This document shows, piece after piece, positions 57,121 to 64,000 of a DNA stretch of 64,000 bases. Each line of letters opens with the position of its first letter. The first letter of the stretch is position 1. Location: the NCBI RefSeq assembly GCF_037042905.1, contig NC_087247.1, forward strand, positions 65,061,420-65,125,419, read 5' to 3'. The notes under the pieces are model-generated. The model saw nothing but the letters and a program-made list of their open reading frames with translations. It was not told where the DNA came from and made no database searches. This stretch comes from Lytechinus pictus (lineage: Eukaryota; Echinodermata; Echinoidea; Temnopleuroida; Toxopneustidae). The position numbers were made by a program, and so were the translations under genes.

Positions 57121-57413
57121 TGAAACAATGACAATAACTAATGGCAAAAATTGGTTGATCAATTGCCAGTGCAATACACAGCTACCATGTCAAACAAGAT
57201 AACAAGATTTCTATCAACACTGAAAATATCGGATTGAAATATGATATCGATATTAAAAATACTGATAAATGTACTGTACAAATGAAATGTTCTTAACCAA
57301 TTCATATGGAAAACAATAGTTCAGTCCAGCCATGCAGTAGTCCTGTTCTGTATGAATTCATAAATCATTTACTTTGCAAGCTTTCAGAGGTCATAAAAAT
57401 GTCATACTACCAG

Positions 57414-58188
57414 GCCCGGGGGGGGGGGCACTTCCATTGACGAGTGGATACCATTCGTGACATTGGGGTTTCGAAAAGCACTCTAATACTAAAAGTATTT
57501 TCCATGTTCTAAAAATGCACCAATTAACCAAGTATTGGCATGTGAAACCCTACCCTTAACAAGTATTAAAAACAAAACGGTACTCTTGACAAGCATTCCC
57601 TTAATTTGACCCCTTTAACAAGTACAGCGATGGTTAAACAGCCCAGCAATCCTTCAACATTTGAGTTACAATTACATCAGACAAGCAAATTAACAAATTA
57701 ATGGAGTGATGAGTAAGTTTGCAATAAACTTTGTATTTGATTTTATTCCATGAAGATGGTATGAAATATTAAGTTGATCACTTCCAGAGATTTCATGACT
57801 AATTTACTTGCAGGTAAAAAATCAAATCATGGACGTTGCGTCGCAGGCAGACGCGACCGGACATACGTCGGCTTAATTACCTTTTTACATTGGGTTTTAG
57901 TAAGGTCTATGGCCGACCTCCCAAACCTCGTTCAAATCAGACCCTAACACGTTGTTTTAGAGCACATAGTACATCCTTTATATACCATTTCAGTGTTTTC
58001 ATACCCTTGCAAATTGGACCGTAATCCCGTAGCTTTCCTATATATAAACTCTTTTTTTCAGTATTATAGTGTTTTTGACACCCTATATTATTACGTAACG
58101 TGCCCTATCTTGGAAAAAGATACCCCTTTTACGTGTTTCTTTGGTCGCAAATAGTATCCACTTGTCAATGGAAGTGCCCCCCCCGGGC
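57414..58188. mobile_element. 775-bp GCCCGGGGGG-ended transposon
   Basis: GCCCGGGGGGGGGCACTTCC with ATTGACGAGTGGATACCAT at the left is mirrored by ATAGTATCCACTTGTCAATG and GGAAGTGCCCCCCCCGGGC at the right, giving a TIR of about 45 bp. TACCA occurs on both sides but an exact 8-bp duplication is not clear. Same terminal family as 27921-28462. No transposase. Confidence 0.8.
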
Positions 58189-60066
58189 TACCAAGGCAAC
58201 CATCAAATCTGTAAACATCCGATGGCTTTATCGTTAAATTAGACACATACTTACTATGTACGGAAGGGTATTCCAAAATTGAACAATTACACAAACAATT
58301 CAAAGTATTATAGCTGTATAGCCTAATATACATATTAAAGATGTACATGGTTTTAAATGTCACCTGAGATTAAATGAATATATCTGAAAATAGAATATAA
58401 CGCAAAATATGCATCTACATGTAATTAAATTAGATATGGTTCTTAACAGCAAGTCAAAAACCTGTTTTGAATGCAATAGTGTTCACCAGTAAATGCTATA
58501 ATGATAATATAAATGATGTATGAAGCAGTAGAAAGTCTTGGTAACATTCCTTAGTATTCAGACACAGTGAACCACTTGACAAATTTCTTTCATATAGATC
58601 TTCTATATTTACAAATCAGAAAGAAAGGGGAGGAAAAATGAGGAATATATAATAATTTGTTATCAAGTCAACAATGAACAGCCAATGAGCAAACCCCATT
58701 TTGATAAACAAACTCAATACATCACACAAAGCTGAAACTAGTGGTCATATTGACATTGGAAACATTTGATTTCAACTTTCACACTTGCATAGAATAAAGA
58801 AATTATAACCTTTCTGGTAAAACACAAATTCAAGTAACGATATAATATTGCACTTTTCTTATTTTGAGCTTCTTTTATGACTTGACATGATAACTTTGCT
58901 TCAAAGTCATCATTTCAGAGTATTTGTGATGAACTTATCATACCTATCGCATCTCAGGATATTGGATCTTAAAAGAGTATACTAGAGACCAAGAATAGAC
59001 TTATACTATTTTTGTTTTAAACCAATAATGCACTTACAGCTTTATGAGAGAGACAAAAATATAAGTGAACTCACATTTGTACAAACTCATTTATAACCAT
59101 GAATATTATAACACACAATTGACAATGACAAACAGACGGCACAAAATCTCCACTGATCATCAAACTAACAAAAATATTCTTATACCATCAAATTAACAAA
59201 TGTTCTTATAAATACTCCTTGTTTTCAATATTTTTCTACAGTGAACACTTTGCATTCATAATGTTGATAATATTGCACTTCTCTTTAAACTAACAACATT
59301 GTTAATCATGTTGCAAGAACATCAGTCTGTTTCAAAATATGCATTTGCTTCTACTATTCACAATATTCTAAGCCTGAAATCACACCTAGAACTTTCAGGT
59401 TTGATTTGAATTAGGCTGGCAAAGAACTTCAAATATTTAATGATAGTGGAAGGCATTCACATGGATACTATTAATATTTATAAATTGATTATTTCAAAAT
59501 ATTTTACAATAGAAAGTATTAAAAAGTATGACACAAAGAACATGATCATTCAATAAGTCTACAAGAAGATGCAGGTGGGGATTACTGCAGAAAAACTCAC
59601 CATCTCCTGTATTGATTCAAACTACACATAAACATCTTGATAGCCTAGCTAATACAACAAGCTGTAGCATGTATTACAGTGTACTAAGGCTATTTGTGAT
59701 ATCAAAAGTAGTTAAGATTCATTTACCATATCACTGTTGGAAGGATATTAAAGAAGTACAATATCTAGTGCAAGCTTGGAATACGCAGGCACCCTTGCTG
59801 ACTGAGCTACAATGCCTCCTATGGACCAATGACTGCAATGGACTTACAAAATTATTGTAACCTCTAAAATCCTACACCTAAACAATAACAAACTGTATTA
59901 CCAACATATGTCATGTATTGTAATGAGTTATGTTATATTCTAAGCATTATATATTATATCTGTTTAATTTCATTTTAAATATTGATTGTTCCATGCAACT
60001 ATAAAATAAACGTATACAATTAATTTGTTGTCACATCAGCCAAGAAAAAAAATTGATCATGTCTGT
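58189..60066. other. No gene recognised
   Basis: AT-rich sequence downstream of the EML stop codon. Part may be EML 3' untranslated or intergenic DNA. A short A-box-like TAGCTCAGTCAGCA (- strand, about 59803) has no matching B box. Confidence 0.5.
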
Positions 60067-60628
60067 TAGGTCTACATACGTTATTACTCACCCAATGACT
60101 CACAATGTGATGTCATGTCTACATACGTTATTACTCACCCAATGACTCACAATGTGATGTCAGGTCTACATACGTTATTACTCACCCAATGACTCACAAT
60201 GTGATGTCAGGTCTACATACGTCATTACTCACCCAATGACTCACAATGTGATGTCAGGTCTACATACGTTATTACTCACCCAATGACTCACAATGTGATG
60301 TCATGTCTACATACGTTATTACTCACCCAATGACTCACAATGTGATGTCATGTCTACATACGTTATTACTCACCCAATGACTCACAATGTGATGTCAGGT
60401 CTACATACGTTATTACTCACCCAATGACTCACAATGTGATGTCAGGTCTACATACGTTATTACTCACCCAATGACTCACAATGTGATGTCATGTCTACAT
60501 ATGTTATTACTCACCCAATGACTCACAATGTGATGTCAGGTCTACATACGTTATTACTCACCCAATGACTCACAATGTGATGTCAGGTCTACATACGTTA
60601 TTACTCACCCAATGACTCACAATGTGAT
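60067..60628 (+). repeat. 47-bp tandem array, 12 units
   Basis: Units repeat every 47 bp (ACATACGTTATTACTCACCC then AATGACTCACAATGTGATGT) with only a few point variants (CAGGTC/CATGTC; one TACGTCATT; one ACATATG). Each contains TGACTCA, the AP-1 consensus. The array ends about 150 bp beyond the EML stop codon and so may be transcribed in that gene's 3' untranslated region. Confidence 0.96.
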
Positions 60629-60776
60629 AAAAACAACATACGTCCTGTAATTCATACATATTTTCCTAATGTAAGCAACTGAAAAAGAGAATTGCCAAAG
60701 CTCTTAGCCCCCTGGAACATCATCTTCTGATTCTGAGCAGAGAAGACTGGAATAAATTGGTGAGCAAATTGAAGAG

Positions 60777-60917
60777 TCACTGCTTGGTAAATGAAATTTT
60801 CCATTGGCAGACAGTATAGTCTTTGGATCCAGCTGATAAGAGATATTGTTGAGAAGACCTTGTGAACCTTACACACACTGCACAATGAGGGTGGGCAGCA
60901 AACTGCTTGAACTGAGC
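60777..60917 (-). CDS. EML-family gene, last coding exon
   Basis: Acceptor AATATAG, 46 codons and TGA at 60779-60777. Encodes AQFKQFAAHPHCAVCVRFTR and SAGSKDYTVCQWKISFTKQ, a terminal WD blade. Confidence 0.85.
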   Translation of the reverse strand, partial: AQFKQFAAHPHCAVCVRFTRSSQQYLLSAGSKDYTVCQWKISFTKQ

Positions 60918-62916
60918 CTATATTAATAATATGAAGAAAAAAAAATCTACCAGTTAAGAATACATATATTAACACGAATATTTCAGGTAAAGCAATGTAA
61001 ATGTTAATATTTTCAACATCTGTTTACATATCATGCTCTTAAAGGGGTACTCTGGGCTGAAAATATCTATACATGTATATAAATTGAGTAAAATTCAGAG
61101 AGCAAAATGCAGAAAATTTCATCAAAATCTAATAATGAAGTTATTGAATTTTTAAATTGACCACTATTTTGTAAAACCAGTCATATTTGCATCATCATGA
61201 ATATTCATTAGGCGGGCAGATGATGTCACATCCCCACTTTCCTTTTTATGTTATTACATAAAATATTAATTGTGTCATTTTTTCATACATGTGTGAATGA
61301 TATGTCTTCCTTACAATGAAATAAGTTGCAGCAATGAATATCTAATGCACTAAATAAGTTGCTAATCCAATTTTTTAGTTTTTGGAGGAAAAAAATTGAA
61401 TGAACCTGATTTCATATAATAAAATATAAAAGAACAAGTGGGGATGTAACATCAGTTTGCTCATTGAATATTCATGAAGACATGCCATGCCTAGAACTGT
61501 TTACAGTAATAATGCTAATCTTGGAAATGCCAGAACTTTGTTACTCCTTGTCTGATTTTGATCAAATTTTCAGTATTTTCCTTGTCCGATATGATCTGTT
61601 CAAATCATATTATTTTCAGCCTGGAGTACCCCTTTAATAAGATGTAATGTTTCCTGAATATTATAAATGAAAAGAAAATACCATATCCATTTTTTTAATA
61701 CAAATATGAGCAGAATACATGCTATAATACTATTTCATTATCATGGCAATATTTATATGACTCATCTCAACATTTTCATGAAGCATTGACAAATTGAGGG
61801 CTTTAAAGTATTCTTGTTTATGCAGAGCATTGACTCACCTCAGAATGAGTAGAAGGATACATGTAAAGACGAATATAACCATCATAGCCCCCTGCAACAA
61901 CCAATGGACAATCATCATGACAGACATCTACTGAGGCTTGTTCAAGTCCTTCTTCTTTTCCAAAAATACCTTTCAAAGGAAACCATTAACATCACCAAAA
62001 TAATAAACACTTTATATTTTACAGAGAGGACTGCATTAAAAAAAAAAAAAATATGAGGACTGCATTTAAAAAAAAAAAAATACTTTAAAAAAAAAATCAT
62101 ATATTAAAGAATGGTCCAAATTTATCAGAATCGATTAGCTGATGCATTTATTATTAGGTCAAAGATCATTTGGGGTAAATGAACTTATGATTTTGTTAAC
62201 AAATTAATGGGTTTTTACTCTTGTTTAAAAAAAAAAACTTCATCTTTACTGTATGTAGTTGTTTTCAAAGTCACTACTGCTGCTATATTGAATTACGAAT
62301 TGTGAGAGTGCCAGAGTATGTAAATTCATCAGTTCAAAACTGAATATTAAACTTTGCTGACCTACCTGCTACTGGATACCCCATGAGACATTGCTGTGAT
62401 GACCAGTCAACACTATGGACTTCATCCAGGTTCTCAACAGTTTCATACGTCTTACTATTCCCTGTAAAACATTGAAACAATATCAAACTTTGCTCACATT
62501 ACCATGTAGGAAAATGAAATTGAATGTAATCCCATTTTGCAAGAAAAGTTGGTCTTGCACACAATAATTTAATTTCATAATTCCTACAGTAATTGGAGCA
62601 GTAATTTTACCATGCACTTTATCCACAAATTATCTAAATTTTACAATTGAAAAATCTTTTCTATCTATTTATTCTACACACACACAAATACAAAAGTTGT
62701 AATACTCACATATCAGATATTCTATCTGGTCTGAACTACTTTGAACCAGATAGCTAGGCTCCACCTCTCCAGTCTTGTCTTTTGACCAGTCTAGCCCTGT
62801 GATTGGTCCACTGTGACCTGTGAATTTGCCAATCATTTCCAGAGTGCTGCCTTTGTTGTGAGCTTGGAGTATAAGGATTTGATTGTCTTGGCAACCAACA
62901 GCAATCATTTTACCAT
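60777..62916 (-). CDS. EMAP-like (EML family) WD-repeat protein, 3' part of gene (four exons)
   Basis: EML proteins bind microtubules through tandem beta-propellers; the founding member came from sea urchin. Exons 62916-62710, 62461-62366, 61969-61839 and 60917-60777 join in phase to about 158 residues and a TGA. The peptide follows the EML C-terminal propeller pattern: DGKMIAVGCQDNQILIL, GHSGPITGLDWSKD, an EYLIW blade end, VDWSSQQCLMGYPVAGIF (the W..QxCxxGxPVxGIx EML signature), GGYDGYIRLYMYPS, then RFTRSSQQYLLSAGSKDYTV and CQWKI near the end. The 5' exons lie beyond 64000; no upstream exon is visible from 62917 to the edge. It converges on SEC11A. Divergence from EML1-4 is high, so the subfamily is open. 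Intron 3 carries a TTAA-flanked MITE. Confidence 0.85.
61043..61633. mobile_element. 591-bp TTAA-flanked MITE in the last EML intron
   Basis: AGGGGTACTCTGGGCTGAAA and the inverse TTTTCAGCCTGGAGTACCCC form the ends. TTAA is present exactly at 61039-61042 and 61634-61637. The interior AT-rich arms also mirror (GGCGGGCAGATGATGTCACA against GTGGGGATGTAACATCAGTT). piggyBac-type by duplication only. Confidence 0.87.
61839..61969 (-). CDS. EML-family gene, exon c
   Basis: Acceptor TTGAAAG, donor GTGAGT. Completes PVAGIFGKEEG and encodes CHDDCPLVVAGGYDGYIRLY. Ends in phase 0. Confidence 0.82.
62366..62461 (-). CDS. EML-family gene, exon b
   Basis: Acceptor TTTTACAG, donor GTAGGT. The codon split with exon a gives TGG (Trp), completing EYLIW. 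Encodes NLDEVHSVDWSSQQCLMGYP. Confidence 0.85.
62710..62916 (-). CDS. EML-family gene, exon a (first in window)
   Basis: Acceptor TTGTTCAG, donor GTGAGT at 62709. The first codon is completed by one base from the previous, unseen exon. Encodes a blade with GKFTGHSGPITGLDWSKD and QSSSDQIEYLI. Confidence 0.85.
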
Positions 62917-64000
62917 CTGAACAAAAGAAATAATTCTGAAGTAAGCATCCACTGTGACAGTCCAACTGATTCTTTATTAATTACCAGCAATAGAATTCAA
63001 TTGACGGTTAGTCATTTCTACAGAAGCATTAAAGTGCCATCGACTTGTCAAGATGGCAAGATAAATCATTGTGCCAAGTCGACATAAACGTAAATGGTAT
63101 CTCGTCAAGTCAACATACAAAAAGTTGGAATGTCAAAATGGCGAGTTACGTTATCTCGCCAAGTTGACTGACTTGAGATTAAACCCTAAATAGACTGGGC
63201 TATTTCGACGCCTAAGAAGACTGGGTCGATCGTTAGGAAAAATGGCACGCGCGTTACCCATTGCATAATATACAAAACCATAATATCAAATTCTGCAAAA
63301 AATCTCATTGCTAATTAATTATGCTAATTTATGCATAAAATCAAAAGTTTGCTCTAATTAATTAAATAATGCCCCTAAAATGCTAATTTTGGTTCACAGA
63401 CTCTTTATAGGAATGTGATCAAATGTACTTGAAAAAATTTAAACATTACATTTATTTTCTTATGTACTTAATGTTTTCTAAATTTCTTATATATTTCTTT
63501 ATTTTTTTATTTTTTTGTTTTTTCAATGGAAATTGTCGGGGACTTTATTTTGACCATAATCAAGATGAAATTAAAAAGGAAAAATAATGATACCTTTATG
63601 AATTTTGGCTAAAAACACTACTTGTATTGGATCTGTACACAAATTCACATTTTTGATCAATTTTGGGTCTGCATGCACTTACGAAATGTTGTGTAATTTT
63701 GGAACCCTTACCCGGGGGTCGCGATTTTTGCCTCAAAAGTTGTGCGAGACTTGAAAGTAAAAAGTCAGCGAGCGACGCAGTAAAAAAAAATTTGCACAGC
63801 GGATTTATCACAAAAAATATTGAGGGGGGCTGAATCAGCCCCCCCCCTCCCTGTCTTATTAGGGTTAATTTTATATCCATAACTTGCACGCACCACATCC
63901 AGTTCGAAATGAATCCAGGTTGCGGCTTGGCTGGCTGAGTACAGAACAACATCTACGTGAATAAACTTTAATCTCTCTACTTACTTTTTATTTGCCAACA
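62917..64000. other. No further EML exon seen; repeats
   Basis: 62917-63250 holds reiterated TTGTCAAGATGGCAAGAT / ATCTCGTCAAGTCAAC-like blocks in both orientations (63040-63175). 63480-63530 is T-rich. 63705-63860 has GGGGGTCGCG and a poly-C run like those at transposon ends. Presumably intron of the EML gene. Confidence 0.5.

Noticed and set aside
59612..59860. 82-residue frame downstream of the EML stop
   Set aside because: Not recognisable, no splice context, and the A-box-like sequence within it on the - strand lacks a B box.
60067..60628. CRISPR-like array of 47-bp units
   Set aside because: The entire unit is repeated with no variable spacers, and the DNA is eukaryotic. It is a minisatellite.
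63596..63952. Upstream EML exon on the - strand
   Set aside because: The 118-residue frame crosses poly-C and transposon-like sequence and shows no WD-repeat pattern or phase-1 donor at a fitting place.

Overview
The window looks like animal (metazoan) nuclear DNA, most likely from an echinoderm such as a sea urchin. It is AT-rich, has introns with GT-AG borders, and is crowded with non-autonomous DNA transposons and tandem repeats. The echinoderm call is an inference from repeat character: arrays carrying TGACCTTTGACCTTGGTCA, motifs of the GCTCGCGCTTCGCGCTCGC type, and TIR ends such as GGCGGATCC and GTTTCATAAAGCTG. No assembly or database was consulted. There are no bacterial-style operons and no CRISPR array. 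Most long open frames are shadows of repeats.

Two protein-coding genes are well supported, and they converge. (1) SEC11A, the catalytic subunit of the ER signal peptidase complex, lies on the + strand in five exons (39377-50144). They join in phase into a 179-residue protein with Ser56, His96 and Asp122 in place. (2) The 3' end of an EMAP-like (EML) WD-repeat gene lies on the - strand. Four exons (62916 down to the stop at 60777) join in phase, and the 5' part is beyond the right edge. A third, weaker item is a candidate 37-codon first exon on the - strand at 27253-27143.

Layout. 1-12 kb: nested foldback and TIR elements, including a TTAA-flanked element whose empty site is preserved in the opposite arm of its host palindrome, and a 3-kb TIR element filled with polypyrimidine. 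12.1-25.3 kb: a large inverted satellite. The left arm has about 29 nearly identical 181-bp units in + orientation. A short centre follows. The right arm has older, more varied units in - orientation and is split by a Tc1/mariner-like element and a nuclear-receptor-motif repeat. A 140-bp inverted repeat flanks the whole. 27.8-31.3 kb: transposons nested up to three deep. 31.3-33.2 kb: a broken Jockey/CR1-type retrotransposon. 33.2-39.2 kb: GGCGGATCC-ended element, MITEs and (TA)n.

39.4-51.3 kb: SEC11A. Its 8.2-kb first intron holds a near-perfect 614-bp hairpin, a 110-bp tandem array with subtype order, a SINE-like tRNA head and repeated ATG cassettes. Intron 2 holds an L2-type retrotransposon tail. 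51.3-60 kb: intergenic DNA with MITEs and a third copy of the nuclear-receptor-motif repeat. 60.07-60.63 kb: a 47-bp x 12 array carrying AP-1 consensus sites just beyond the EML stop codon. The two genes have no obvious functional link: SEC11A acts in ER protein processing, and EML proteins act on microtubules.
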